Program-made: the position numbers and the translations under genes | Part shown: one piece after another, positions 24,453 to 33,968 of the stretch | Layout of the letters: each line of letters begins with the position of its first letter | Position numbering within the stretch: position 1 is the stretch's first letter | NCBI GenBank assembly: GCA_016722655.1 | Contig: JADKIR010000004.1 | Span: forward strand, 310,001 to 374,000 | Reading direction: 5' to 3' | Source of the DNA: Cytophagaceae bacterium | GTDB taxonomy: Bacteria > Bacteroidota > Bacteroidia > Cytophagales > Spirosomataceae | Length of the DNA: 64,000 nucleotides | The notes under the pieces: model-generated | The model's database searches: none | Told to the model about the DNA's origin: nothing | The model's input: the letters and a program-made list of their open reading frames with translations, nothing else

Positions 24453-26930
24453 ATGGAGGGATTTTTGTGGTTGGCGGTGGCTGTTTTAGCATTTTTAGCT
24501 GTAGCTGATTTAATGGTTGGTGTGGCTAATGACGCAGTAAATTTTCTTAACTCGGCCATTGGCTCCAAAGCAGCACCTTTCAGAACCATCATGTGGATAG
24601 CCACCGGGGGTATTTTCCTCGGAGCTTTGTCCTCAGCAGGTATGATGGAAATCGCCCGGGAAGGCATTTTCAATCCGGAATATTTTACTCTTACTGATGT
24701 CCTGGTCATTTTTCTGGCTGTAATGCTCACCGATATATTCCTGCTAGATGCCTTCAATACTCTAGGATTGCCAACCAGTACTACAGTCTCGTTAATTTTT
24801 GAGCTTTTGGGAGCCTCAATCATAGTTTCGGCATTTAAAATCATGGGCAACAATGAGCCATTGAATTTTCTGTTCAATATTAACGACACCGCCAACAACA
24901 TAATTGGTTATATCAACTGGGAAAAAACCAACACCATTGTTTCCAGCATTTTTCTTTCTGTGTTAATTGCCTTCTCTTTTGGTGCTTTGGTGATGTTTAT
25001 CAGCCGTTTACTATTTAGTTTTCAATTTGAAAAACGCATGAAAACGGTTGGCCTGGTGTATGCATCGCTTGCTATGCTGGCCATGAGTTATTTTTTAGTA
25101 TATAAAGGCTTAAAAAGTACATATTCTACCAAAGAATTGAGTGTAAAAGAACTCATAGATTACAGCAAAGCTCTCAACCCAAAATCAACGGAAACATTTG
25201 CCAATCAAGACATTGTAAAAATCAAAGATGCAGAGGGGAATGAATTGGTTTTCAATAAAAAAGTAAATGAAAAGGGTAAAGAAGTTTACAGTATCTTTTT
25301 CGGAAATAAGGGAATCAAAGAAATAGCAGATACAATCAAAGACAACTTTGCGGTGTTTTTGCTGGTATTTTTTGTTTTTTGGATTATTCTCTTTGCCATT
25401 CTTAATCAATATGGGCTAAACCCACTCAAAATTGTGGTTTTTGCCGGCACATTTGCCCTTTCAATGGCGTTTGCAGGCAATGACCTGGTTAATTTCATAG
25501 GTGTGCCTTTGGCAGGTTGGCAATCCTTTGATATGTTTCGACAGGCATCCTTGGCAGCGGGAGGTGGTATAAACCCTTCTGAATATAGTATGATAGGGCT
25601 GAAATTCCCAATGCAAGCACCATATATTTTTCTTTTTGTGGCTGGCTTAATCATGACTTTAACTCTTTGGTTTTCGAAAAAAGCAAGAACAGTAACCGAA
25701 ACAGAAGTAAAACTAGGTACTCAGGAGGAAACTCAGGAAAAATTCAGATCCAACTGGTTTTCAAGATATATTGTTCGTTTTTCTATACTACTTTCAAAAA
25801 CCCTGAGTGAAGTTCTACCATCCGGAATGAAAAGATGGATTAACAGACAGTTTATTCCAAAAATCGTAACGGACAGTAAAGAGGCTCCAGCATTTGACCT
25901 TATCAGAGCATCGGTAAATCTTACAATGGCAAGTATGCTAATAGCCGCCGGAACAAGTCTAAAACTTCCACTGTCAACCACTTATGTGACATTCATGGTG
26001 GCAATGGGTAGCTCACTCGCCGACAGAGCCTGGGGTAGAGAGTCAGCTTCTTACAGGATTGCCGGTGTTATAAACGTTATCATGGGATGGTTTGTAACTG
26101 CCGCCGTAGCATTTATTGTGTCATCTATTTTAGCCGTTATATTGATAAATTTTCAAATATATGGTCTGATTTTTTTAGTTATTGCATTAATCTCCGTGGT
26201 TTTATTCACCAATTATTTTCATAAAAAAGAAAACGAAAGAAAGGAAAAAACCGAAAAAATCATACAAAATATTGAGCTTACTTCTGATGTCTCTTTCCAA
26301 AAAACCTCAGTAGAAATTTCTGAAAGTTTACTTACCATCAATAAAGCATTTAAGCTAGCGATCGACGGCTTGATTTCTGAAGATAAAACGAAAATAAAAA
26401 AAGCAAAATTGATGAGCAACGAGCTCACTGAATATTACTTTGACATAAAAAATAACCTTTTTAAGGCAATCAAAAAGTCAAAATTGAGTGAAAAACACAC
26501 TGCCCAGCTGTATATACTCACCAACGACATGATGCAGGATATTTTGCAATCTTTGAGTTTTATTATTTTGGCAGCTGAAAGCCATGTTAGCAACGCCCAC
26601 AAGCCTTTAATGGAAAACCAGACTGATTTAGCAGTAAGGATAACCAACGAAGTTGACAAATATCTCATTCAGATTGCCAATGGGCTTTCAAACAATGATT
26701 ATTCTGAATTGGACGAAACACGAAAACTGAAAAAATCAATTTTTGATCATATAGAATATGCTCTCTCCAATCAGGTGGAAGGTATCTCCAAAAAAGATTA
26801 TGGTTTTAAAAACACTGATCTCACACTGAGATTATTACTCGAAATCAAGGACTTAGTTGCCATTGCTGTGCGTTTTGCAAAATTACTCAACAGACTCAAC
26901 AAAGGTCAAAGCCCATTGGGTAACAGGTAG
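24453..26930 (+). CDS. PiT-family inorganic phosphate transporter with PhoU-like tail
   Basis: An 825-residue inner-membrane protein. The PHO4/PiT signature occurs in each half: GVANDAVNFLNSAIGSKAA with LDAFNTLGLPTSTTVSL in the first, and AGNDLVNFIGVPLAG with KLPLSTTYVTFMVAMGSSLADRAW (residues about 500-530) in the second. Roughly ten or more membrane segments extend to about residue 590. The remaining 230 residues are charged and helical, with repeated pairs like a PhoU/DUF47 domain, normally a separate protein. It imports phosphate with a cation. Fusion with the regulatory domain may gate transport. It stands alone between two unrelated directional neighbours. Confidence 0.9.
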   Translation: MEGFLWLAVAVLAFLAVADLMVGVANDAVNFLNSAIGSKAAPFRTIMWIATGGIFLGALSSAGMMEIAREGIFNPEYFTLTDVLVIFLAVMLTDIFLLDAFNTLGLPTSTTVSLIFELLGASIIVSAFKIMGNNEPLNFLFNINDTANNIIGYINWEKTNTIVSSIFLSVLIAFSFGALVMFISRLLFSFQFEKRMKTVGLVYASLAMLAMSYFLVYKGLKSTYSTKELSVKELIDYSKALNPKSTETFANQDIVKIKDAEGNELVFNKKVNEKGKEVYSIFFGNKGIKEIADTIKDNFAVFLLVFFVFWIILFAILNQYGLNPLKIVVFAGTFALSMAFAGNDLVNFIGVPLAGWQSFDMFRQASLAAGGGINPSEYSMIGLKFPMQAPYIFLFVAGLIMTLTLWFSKKARTVTETEVKLGTQEETQEKFRSNWFSRYIVRFSILLSKTLSEVLPSGMKRWINRQFIPKIVTDSKEAPAFDLIRASVNLTMASMLIAAGTSLKLPLSTTYVTFMVAMGSSLADRAWGRESASYRIAGVINVIMGWFVTAAVAFIVSSILAVILINFQIYGLIFLVIALISVVLFTNYFHKKENERKEKTEKIIQNIELTSDVSFQKTSVEISESLLTINKAFKLAIDGLISEDKTKIKKAKLMSNELTEYYFDIKNNLFKAIKKSKLSEKHTAQLYILTNDMMQDILQSLSFIILAAESHVSNAHKPLMENQTDLAVRITNEVDKYLIQIANGLSNNDYSELDETRKLKKSIFDHIEYALSNQVEGISKKDYGFKNTDLTLRLLLEIKDLVAIAVRFAKLLNRLNKGQSPLGNR

Positions 26931-26957
26931 ATTCAGTTTATTTTTGGCAAATATTTT

Positions 26958-26981
26958 TGCAGAAAAATTCGATTTTCTGCA
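26958..26981. other. Inverted repeat before the pectin cluster
   Basis: TGCAGAAAA-attcga-TTTTCTGCA has perfect nine-base arms. Its right end overlaps GCAATCGTT at 26979-26987, a nine-base match to the candidate operator at 33871-33884. It lies about 80 bases before the first gene of the pectin cluster. It could be an operator or the end of the phosphate-transporter transcript; there is no T tract. Confidence 0.45.
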
Positions 26982-27063
26982 ATCGTTCCCATAAATAATC
27001 TATCAAAAGCACTTTCTTACAATGGTTTTTTTGTACTAATTTTATCCAGATTCAACCTGGGTT

Positions 27064-28194
27064 ATGAAAAAATCAATTGTCATGTTGTTAATTCCTACTG
27101 TAGCATGGGCACAAAGTCCCTCTTTGCGACAAGGTGCTTTTTTTACACCTGAAAAAGGAAAAACAGAACTCAGTGAAGCGTCCAAACTTTACAACAATAA
27201 AAAAGAGTGGAAAAATAGAGCCGAAATCATCAAAAATGGCATAATTCAAGGTGGGGAAATAAGTACAATCCTATCAAGTCAGCCGTTTAACGTTACCATT
27301 CACAGTAAAAAATCTTTGGATGGCTATACTGTTGAAAATGTATTTTTTGAAAGTTATCCTGGTATTTATATTACCGGAAATCTTTACAAACCTTCTATTC
27401 TGAAAAAAAAGAACCCTGCCGTATTGGCACCGCATGGACACGGAAACGACCCAAGATTTGGCGAAGCGACTCAGAAAAGATGTGCAACAATGGCTCGGAT
27501 GGGTGCAATAGTTTTTACCTGGGATATGATTGGCTATGGTGACATGAAACAATGCGATCACAAAATCAGCCAGGCATTTAAACTACAGACTATCAACAGC
27601 ATAAGGGCACTGGACTTTATATACCAAATGCCTGATGTTGATAAAAATAAAATTGCAATTAGTGGCGAATCCGGCGGTGGTACCCAGACTTTTATGCTTA
27701 CTACTCTTGACGACAGAATCAAGCTTTCCATACCGGTCGTGATGGTTTCAAGTCACTTTTTTGGCGGATGCGTGTGTGAGAGTGGCATGCCCGTACATGT
27801 GAGTCAACATCATGCCACTTCTAATGTAGAAATAGCTGCCTGTGCCGCTCCGAAGCCAATGTTATTGATTTCTGATGGTGACGACTGGACTAAATACACT
27901 CCGGAGGTTGAATTTCCCCATATTCAACGAATTTATTCTTTTAATGGCAAAGAAAAAAATGTAGAAAATGCACATTTTGCCAATGAAAAACATGATTATG
28001 GCCCTTCAAAAAGGAAGGCTGCTTACGAATTTTTAGCAAAACATTTTGGACTTAATATTTCAAAGGCCGATGAAAAAAGTGTAAGTATTCTGGACAAAAA
28101 TCATTTGAGTGTATTTAATTCTGAATTTCCTTTACCTGAAAATGCAAAAACAGGAAATGAAGAAGTACTAAAAGCATTAACCAACATAAAATGA
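27064..28194 (+). CDS. Exported alpha/beta hydrolase, acetyl-esterase-like
   Basis: A 376-residue exported hydrolase. A signal peptide ends near AWAQ. The nucleophile elbow GESGGG places Ser at about residue 203, the acid is probably in LLISDGDDWT, and the catalytic histidine is in NEKHDYGPSKR near residue 310. HGHGNDPRFG helps form the oxyanion region. The fold resembles large acetyl-xylan-esterase/AXE1-like and pectin-associated esterases. It opens a row of pectin-degradation genes and overlaps the next gene by four bases (ATGA), so removal of acetyl groups from pectic oligosaccharides is the best guess. Confidence 0.75.
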   Translation: MKKSIVMLLIPTVAWAQSPSLRQGAFFTPEKGKTELSEASKLYNNKKEWKNRAEIIKNGIIQGGEISTILSSQPFNVTIHSKKSLDGYTVENVFFESYPGIYITGNLYKPSILKKKNPAVLAPHGHGNDPRFGEATQKRCATMARMGAIVFTWDMIGYGDMKQCDHKISQAFKLQTINSIRALDFIYQMPDVDKNKIAISGESGGGTQTFMLTTLDDRIKLSIPVVMVSSHFFGGCVCESGMPVHVSQHHATSNVEIAACAAPKPMLLISDGDDWTKYTPEVEFPHIQRIYSFNGKEKNVENAHFANEKHDYGPSKRKAAYEFLAKHFGLNISKADEKSVSILDKNHLSVFNSEFPLPENAKTGNEEVLKALTNIK

Positions 28195-28517
28195 ACACAT
28201 TAGTAAAAGATAGTGACATAGAATGGTCAGAACTGGGGGGTGGCATCAAACGAAAAATCATGGCTTATGATGCCCAAATGATGGTTGTCAAGGTAGCATT
28301 TGAAGCCGGAGGAGTCGGAGCCTCACATTCTCACCAGCATACTCAGGCTAGCTATGTGAGTAAAGGAGTTTTTGAAATAACTATTGATGGTAAAACTCAA
28401 ACGCTTATCGCGGGTGATGTTTATTTTGTTCCATCAGGACTCATTCATGGAGCATTTTGTATTGAAGCTGGTGAACTGATAGATGTTTTTAATCCAATGA
28501 GAGAAGATTTTCTTTAA
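28191..28517 (+). CDS. kdgF: KdgF-like cupin
   Basis: A 108-residue single-domain cupin. The metal-binding motif is GASHSHQHTQASYVSKG, and the second half has AGDVYFVPSGLIHG. The length and pattern match KdgF, which converts unsaturated uronate monomers from pectin or alginate into the open-chain keto sugar. The neighbours are unsaturated uronyl hydrolases, which release exactly that substrate. Its start overlaps the preceding esterase gene. The symbol is given on family and context. Confidence 0.8.
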   Translation: MNTLVKDSDIEWSELGGGIKRKIMAYDAQMMVVKVAFEAGGVGASHSHQHTQASYVSKGVFEITIDGKTQTLIAGDVYFVPSGLIHGAFCIEAGELIDVFNPMREDFL

Positions 28518-28551
28518 TAAAATATTTGAAAAAATTGAAACCAATACTTTT

Positions 28552-30453
28552 ATGAAAAAATATATAGCCTCATTTTTTCTAGTCTTTATTTTAAATTTCA
28601 GTATCGGCCAAAAGCCGCTTTCACAACAAATGGCCGATTCTTTTATAGGCTGGTACCCTGACTCCATAGTGGTAAAACCCCGAAAATCGTCCACCTGGGA
28701 TTATGAACAGGGTCTTATGCTCAAAGCCATTGAAATGGTTTGGCATCGCACTGCTGATCCCAGATATTATAACTATATTCTCGCTGACCTTAATCGCTTT
28801 GTGGACAGTACAGGCAAAATAAAGACCTACAGAAAAGACGATTATAATCTCGATAATATAAGTACGGGAAGGGCTCTTCTGATGCTTTATCAGCAAACTC
28901 TACCCAATAAAGACAAGTTCAGAAAAGCGGCTGATCAACTTTGGGCTCAACTTGAAAACCAATCGACCACCAATGAAGGTGCTTATTGGCATAAGCAACG
29001 CTACCCTTACCAAATATGGCTCGATGGCCTTTTTATGGCTGAGCCGTTTGCCGCAGAATATTCCAAAATATTCAATCATCCAGATCATTTTGAAACCATC
29101 GCCCGACAGTTTGAACAAGTTGAAAAACACATGGTGGATTCCACTACGGGCCTACTATATCATGGTTTTGATGAATCACGCGAACAAGGCTGGGCCAACA
29201 AAAAGACAGGACTTTCACCGCATTTTTGGGGAAGAGCCATCGGCTGGTATGCAATGGCTTTGGTAGAAGTATTAGATTATTTCCCTGAGAATCATCCAAA
29301 AAGACCTGAAATAATTGGTTATTTGAAAAGATTGGCTCCGGTTTTAGTAAAGTACCAGGATCAAAAATCAGGTGTTTGGTATCAAATGGTGGCATTAGGA
29401 AGCAAAAAAGGCAATTATTTGGAAGCGTCAGTTTCTAATATGTTTGTGTATGCTTTGCTGAAAGGCGTGAGAAAGGGATATTTGCCGGCTTCCTATCTTG
29501 TATCGGCAAAAAAAGGCTACCATGGAATATTGAAAGAGTTTTTGATAAAAGAAGCAGATGGTAGTATTGGGCTCGATAAAACTGTTTCGGTAGGTGGCCT
29601 GGGCGGAAATCCATACAGGAATGGCACTTATGAATACTATTTGAGTGAGCCAATCCGGAAAAACGACTTAAAAGGTGTTGGGCCATTTATTTTTGCGAGC
29701 ATCGAAATGGAAATGCTGAATGAAAACCAGATAGGAAAAGGAAAAACTGTTGCACTGGACTATCATTTTAACCGGGAATTCAGAAAAGACTGGAACGGAA
29801 ATACCGAGCAGTTTCATTATACCTGGGAAGATACCTATCATTCGGGTTTTGGTTGGTTTGGCGAAATATTCCAAAATTATGGTGCAAAAATCACCGCCAT
29901 CAAAGAAGCACCAACAGCTAAGAATCTTGCTGGAAAAAATGTATATATTATTGTAGATCCTGATACACAAAAAGAAACCGCCGAGCCCAACTTTGTGGAC
30001 GCCGGAGATATTATTCCGATCAAAAAATGGGTTTACAATGGTGGAACGCTCATTTTAATGGCCAACGACACTTCCAATTGCGAGATTCCGAGATTCAATG
30101 AATTGTCAAAGGCTTTTGGAATAGAGTTTACCGGTAAAAGCCGAAATATGGTAAAAGGTGATCAATTTCATCAGGGAAAAATTGACATTCCGGCTGCTAA
30201 CCGTGTATTTAAAAACACGAAACGCGTTTATGTAAAAGAACTTGTGACCCTAAAACTGAGTAAAGGAGCGACACCTCTGATCAAAGATGACGGTGATGTT
30301 ATAATGGCCACCAATGTTTATGGAAAAGGTCGGGTCTTTGTGATTGGTGATCCATGGCTTTACAATGAATATGTAGATGGAAGAAAAATACCAATGGAAT
30401 ACCAAAACTATCAGGCAGCTAAAGATCTGGCAAGGTGGGCTCTGGGGAAATAA
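28552..30453 (+). CDS. GH88/GH105 unsaturated uronyl hydrolase fused to DUF4350-like domain
   Basis: A 633-residue exported protein. A signal peptide ends near SIGQ. The first 395 residues form an alpha/alpha barrel of the GH105 (YteR) type, with the catalytic aspartate in QIWLDGLFMAEPFAAEY and substrate-side residues in HFWGRAIGWYAMALVEVL. The last 200 residues are a Rossmann-like DUF4350/glutamine-amidotransferase-like domain (NLAGKNVYIIVDPDTQ, VYGKGRVFVIGDPW). GH105 enzymes remove the 4,5-unsaturated galacturonyl residue left by rhamnogalacturonan lyases. This is the longest of four paralogues in the window. A terminator follows. Confidence 0.9.
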   Translation: MKKYIASFFLVFILNFSIGQKPLSQQMADSFIGWYPDSIVVKPRKSSTWDYEQGLMLKAIEMVWHRTADPRYYNYILADLNRFVDSTGKIKTYRKDDYNLDNISTGRALLMLYQQTLPNKDKFRKAADQLWAQLENQSTTNEGAYWHKQRYPYQIWLDGLFMAEPFAAEYSKIFNHPDHFETIARQFEQVEKHMVDSTTGLLYHGFDESREQGWANKKTGLSPHFWGRAIGWYAMALVEVLDYFPENHPKRPEIIGYLKRLAPVLVKYQDQKSGVWYQMVALGSKKGNYLEASVSNMFVYALLKGVRKGYLPASYLVSAKKGYHGILKEFLIKEADGSIGLDKTVSVGGLGGNPYRNGTYEYYLSEPIRKNDLKGVGPFIFASIEMEMLNENQIGKGKTVALDYHFNREFRKDWNGNTEQFHYTWEDTYHSGFGWFGEIFQNYGAKITAIKEAPTAKNLAGKNVYIIVDPDTQKETAEPNFVDAGDIIPIKKWVYNGGTLILMANDTSNCEIPRFNELSKAFGIEFTGKSRNMVKGDQFHQGKIDIPAANRVFKNTKRVYVKELVTLKLSKGATPLIKDDGDVIMATNVYGKGRVFVIGDPWLYNEYVDGRKIPMEYQNYQAAKDLARWALGK

Positions 30454-30477
30454 AAAATGATAAAATCTGAATTTATT

Positions 30478-30499
30478 GCCCTTAAGAAAGGGCTTTATT
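30478..30499 (+). terminator. Rho-independent terminator
   Basis: GCCCTT-aaga-AAGGGC is a perfect six-pair stem followed by tttatt, 24 bases after the GH105 stop. It could separate the first three pectin genes from the pectinesterase gene. Confidence 0.7.
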
Positions 30500-30518
30500 C
30501 TTCAATCAAAAAATATAA

Positions 30519-31559
30519 ATGAAATATATTTTAATATTTCTTTTTGCATATGCAAATATTTGCCAAGCTCAAACCATTACAGTTTCGAAAGATGGTAGTG
30601 GTGATTTTAAGTCCATTCAAAAAGCCATTGAAAGCTTCAAGCCTTCAACGAAAGATAAATACCGAAAGATTTTTGTCAAAAACGGCACTTATAACGAGAA
30701 ACTGTGGATTGATATCGTAAGACATCATTTGGTCCTGGAGGGTGAGTCAGAAAAAGGCGTAATCATCACTTTTACTCAGGCACGGGACATCTGGCGGTGC
30801 GAAAACCCCAACGACTATGGTGCAGCCACCATCAATGTAATGGCCTCTGATGTGGTTTTTAAAAACCTGACCATCCTAAATGATTATGGATTTAATGCAA
30901 AAGGTGACAGCGTAATCAAATGCCTTAACGAAGCAGGAAAAGTAAATCCCTCCACCGTTCAGAACTACGCTTTGCCACGCGAGCCAGGCGAAAGAGATGG
31001 AGAAAAAATTGTTCGAAAGGATGGTCACCAGTTTGCGTTCCGATCTATACCGGGTGCCACAAGACTCAAGTTCCTTCATTGTACTTTCCGCTCCGGCGGT
31101 GGCGATACAGTGAGCCCATGGGATGTAGAGGGCGGCATGTATTATTTCAACCATTGTACCATCGAAGGTCATGTTGACTTGTATTGCCCGAGAGGTAATG
31201 CACTGATAGAGAACTCATTGTTTATTTGTCACAATATGTCAGCGGCCATCTGGCATGACGGTTCGGCAAAAGAAAGTGACAAGACAGTTTTGAAAAACTG
31301 CAAATTTTTGGGCGACCAGGGTTTCAAACTGGGCCGCTACCATAGAGAGGCTCAAATGTATTTGTTTGATTGTGAGTTTAGTAAAGAAATGGCCGATGCC
31401 CCTATCTACCAGTCCGGCGACCGAAAACTCAATTGGGGACACCGTATATATTATAAAAACTGCCACCGTGAAGGCGGAGATTTCGACTGGCATAAAGACA
31501 ATACAAGTTTGAAAGCCAAAGATTTGGGATTCAAGGGTGTATTTGGGAGAAAGTGGTGA
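30519..31559 (+). CDS. Pectinesterase (CE8-like)
   Basis: A 346-residue exported right-handed beta-helix protein. A signal peptide ends near NICQAQ. The typical opening is ITVSKDGSGDFKSIQKAIES, then NGTYNEKLWI. Positions equal to the pectin methylesterase motifs are GHQFAFRS, SGGGDTVSPWD, VDLYCPRGNALIENS (catalytic Asp in place of DFIFG) and FKLGRYHREAQ (in place of LGRPW). Several motifs deviate from plant and Erwinia enzymes, so it may act on an unusual methylester or have shifted specificity. The reaction is removal of methyl esters from polygalacturonate. Confidence 0.85.
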   Translation: MKYILIFLFAYANICQAQTITVSKDGSGDFKSIQKAIESFKPSTKDKYRKIFVKNGTYNEKLWIDIVRHHLVLEGESEKGVIITFTQARDIWRCENPNDYGAATINVMASDVVFKNLTILNDYGFNAKGDSVIKCLNEAGKVNPSTVQNYALPREPGERDGEKIVRKDGHQFAFRSIPGATRLKFLHCTFRSGGGDTVSPWDVEGGMYYFNHCTIEGHVDLYCPRGNALIENSLFICHNMSAAIWHDGSAKESDKTVLKNCKFLGDQGFKLGRYHREAQMYLFDCEFSKEMADAPIYQSGDRKLNWGHRIYYKNCHREGGDFDWHKDNTSLKAKDLGFKGVFGRKW

Positions 31560-31674
31560 TTTTCTTTGAAAAAACACCTTTTAAAGAAATCTGTTTATTG
31601 TTTTCAGTTTTTAATAATAATGATTTCTTTTAAATTAATTATTATCTTGCCTGTCAATGTTTCAACCTTATAAA

Positions 31675-32754
31675 ATGAAAAAAATCTTATTCTTTTTATT
31701 CCTAAGCCTCAGTCTTTCGGCTCAAAATGTCTTTAAAGCATCAGAAATAAAATCTCGTTTAGAAAAAGCCACCAAATGGCAACTGGAAAACCCAAAACAT
31801 GAACCAACCGATTGGACAAACGGAGCGTTTTATGCCGGAGTATTTGCAGCATGGGAAGCCACTCAGAAACAATGGATTATGGATTCATTGATGAATTTAG
31901 GAAAAAAAACTTCCTGGCAACCCGGAAATAGATACGACCATGCCGATGATATTACAATTTCTCAGACCTATATAGATCTTTATCGTCAGAATAAAAACGA
32001 AAAATTGATAAAACCTACCTGGGATACCTTGATAAAAGTGCAGTTTTGGCCAGGTAAAGAAAAAGCCAATCATGGCATTACCTGGTGGTGGTGCGATGCC
32101 CTTTTTATGGGCCCTCCTGTTTTCGCTAAAATAGCCAAAGAAACAGGGGATATTTCTTTGCTGAAGACTAATGATGAGCTATTTAAGGAATGTTATGATT
32201 TACTCTACAATAAAGAAGAAAAACTTTTTGCCCGTGATGCTTCTTATTTGAAAGACGCTCAGGGAAATCAAAAACTCGAAGCCAACGGACAAAAAATATT
32301 CTGGAGCCGTGGCAATGGCTGGGTAATTGGGGGATTGGCCCGCTTGCTAGCTGAACTACCATCTGACTATCCTAACCGGTCATTTTATGAAACACTATTC
32401 AAAGAAATGGCTTACAGGTTAAAATCACTTCAACAACCCGACGGACTCTGGAGGTCAAGTTTGCTTGATCCGGATGCCTATCCCGGGGGAGAAGCTTCCG
32501 GTTCGGGATTTGACATCTATGCAATCACCTGGGGAGTAAACCACGGTCTTCTACCCGAAAAAGACTTTAAAAACACTATAAGAAATGGTTGGAAAGCGTT
32601 GAATACCCTTGTTCAAGAAAATGGTAAAGTGGGATGGGTGCAGCCTATCGGAGCTGACCCCAGACGTAATTTTGATAAAGAAAGTTGGGAAGTATATGGT
32701 ACCGGTGCTTATTTATTGGCAGGCTCAGAGATGTTGAAATATTTGAAAAAGTAG
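31675..32754 (+). CDS. GH88/GH105 unsaturated rhamnogalacturonyl hydrolase
   Basis: A 359-residue exported enzyme counted from ATG 31675, where MKKILFFLFLSLSLSAQ is a clean signal peptide; an in-frame ATG at 31657 adds six residues. The GH105 landmarks are RYDHADDITISQTYIDLY, WWWCDALFMGPPVFAKIA (catalytic Asp) and FWSRGNGWVIGGLARLL. It should hydrolyse unsaturated galacturonyl-rhamnose in the periplasm. It ends one base before the convergent regulator gene. Confidence 0.92.
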   Translation: MKKILFFLFLSLSLSAQNVFKASEIKSRLEKATKWQLENPKHEPTDWTNGAFYAGVFAAWEATQKQWIMDSLMNLGKKTSWQPGNRYDHADDITISQTYIDLYRQNKNEKLIKPTWDTLIKVQFWPGKEKANHGITWWWCDALFMGPPVFAKIAKETGDISLLKTNDELFKECYDLLYNKEEKLFARDASYLKDAQGNQKLEANGQKIFWSRGNGWVIGGLARLLAELPSDYPNRSFYETLFKEMAYRLKSLQQPDGLWRSSLLDPDAYPGGEASGSGFDIYAITWGVNHGLLPEKDFKNTIRNGWKALNTLVQENGKVGWVQPIGADPRRNFDKESWEVYGTGAYLLAGSEMLKYLKK

Positions 32755-32755
32755 A

Positions 32756-33781
32756 TTAGGCACTCCCTCTGTCAATTAAATAAAAGGGATTTTTCTCGAT
32801 TACCTGCTCTTTGTTTTTCAGGATTTGAGCGGCACGGGTACCCATGGCTTCAAAGTCGGTGGTGATAACCGTGATGTCGAGCACCTCTTTGAGAGTGGTG
32901 TCATTAAAAGAAACTACGCCTGTTTTTTTGCCTAATTTCAAATGGTTTTTTCTCGAAAACTTAATCACATCGGCCAAATCACTTTCTTCAATTACCACAT
33001 ACAGGGTTTCTTCAGAATGGTCTTCCAGTGCTAATGAAGAGGTTGGGTATGTTTTATGTGGAAGGTTATTATATGCACAAAATGCCCTGAATCCATTCTT
33101 GATATCTTCAGGATAATTTCCATCTTCAGGAAAAACTAAAACCAATTTTTTGTACTTGTTTATTTTTTTAAGATTTTTCTCGAAAACTTCAAAAATATCC
33201 TTCTCAAAATCCTGATAAATAGTAGGTGTATCTGGAAATTCGGGTATAAATTTATCCAGTAATATGAGTTCATATTTGGGAATCCGGTTCATTATCGGAA
33301 GAAAATCTGCTTTATCTTCTAAAAAATGGGGCATAACCATATAATGATTATACTTTCCAAGATTACGGGAAAGAATATCGTCAAAGGCTTCAACAGAGTA
33401 GTTATGGATCTGCAAATCAACCACAAAATCATCCCCAAGTTCATTAATTATTGCATAATATATGATTTTTTTATAAGAACTCATTTTATTCATAATGAGC
33501 AACACCCTGTTCTTGCTGTCTCTTTCAGACTTCACAAAAAATCCTTTTCCGTGAACTGCTTCAATGTAGCCTCGTTTTTTAAGTTCACGATATGCTTTTT
33601 CAACAGTATCTCTTGACAACAGATATTCGATGCTCATTTCAGTAATCGACATCAGTTGATCTCCGGTTTTCAGATAACCCCGTGCGATATTATCAATCAC
33701 AGAATTGACAATCTGCTTGTATTTGGGCATCTTATCTTTTTCGTTGATTTTCAATGCCCTCAACATATTCTCTTTTCCCAT
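32756..33781 (-). CDS. GntR-type regulator with sugar-binding domain
   Basis: A 341-residue regulator. The N-terminal GntR winged helix (about 15-85) has YLKTGDQLMSITEMSIEYLL and DTVEKAYRELKKRGYIEAVHGKGFFV. The rest is a periplasmic-binding-protein-like (LacI-type) effector domain ending in TTDFEAMGTRAAQIL. Such hybrids in Bacteroidota control sugar-acid or rhamnose genes. It is divergent from the L-rhamnose mutarotase gene across 187 bases that hold a palindromic site. A rhamnose or unsaturated-uronate derivative is the likely effector. Confidence 0.88.
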   Translation of the reverse strand: MGKENMLRALKINEKDKMPKYKQIVNSVIDNIARGYLKTGDQLMSITEMSIEYLLSRDTVEKAYRELKKRGYIEAVHGKGFFVKSERDSKNRVLLIMNKMSSYKKIIYYAIINELGDDFVVDLQIHNYSVEAFDDILSRNLGKYNHYMVMPHFLEDKADFLPIMNRIPKYELILLDKFIPEFPDTPTIYQDFEKDIFEVFEKNLKKINKYKKLVLVFPEDGNYPEDIKNGFRAFCAYNNLPHKTYPTSSLALEDHSEETLYVVIEESDLADVIKFSRKNHLKLGKKTGVVSFNDTTLKEVLDITVITTDFEAMGTRAAQILKNKEQVIEKNPFYLIDRGSA

Positions 33782-33870
33782 TTTTGGCCGGTTTTTCTTT
33801 CTGTGGAGTTAAATTTAGCTTGAATTCAGGAAAAATTTATTTATTGAGAAAGGTTTTATTAAAAAAATCA

Positions 33871-33884
33871 CGCAATCGTTTGCA
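33871..33884. promoter_or_regulatory. Candidate operator for the GntR regulator
   Basis: CGCAATCGTTTGCA (TGCAAACGATTGCG on the other strand) is a GCAA/TTGC near-palindrome in the shared promoter region of the regulator and rhaM. Its GCAATCGTT core recurs at 26979-26987, before the first gene of the cluster. Confidence 0.45.
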
Positions 33885-33968
33885 TTTATTTTTTTTAAAA
33901 ATACCAATGAGAGCAGGACTGGTGTTTGTAATTTGTATTATAATTTGACCTAAAATAAAAAATCGCAG

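Noticed and set aside
26958..26981. Rho-independent terminator for the phosphate transporter
   Set aside because: The hairpin is AT-rich and not followed by a T tract; it is listed as an inverted repeat of unknown role.
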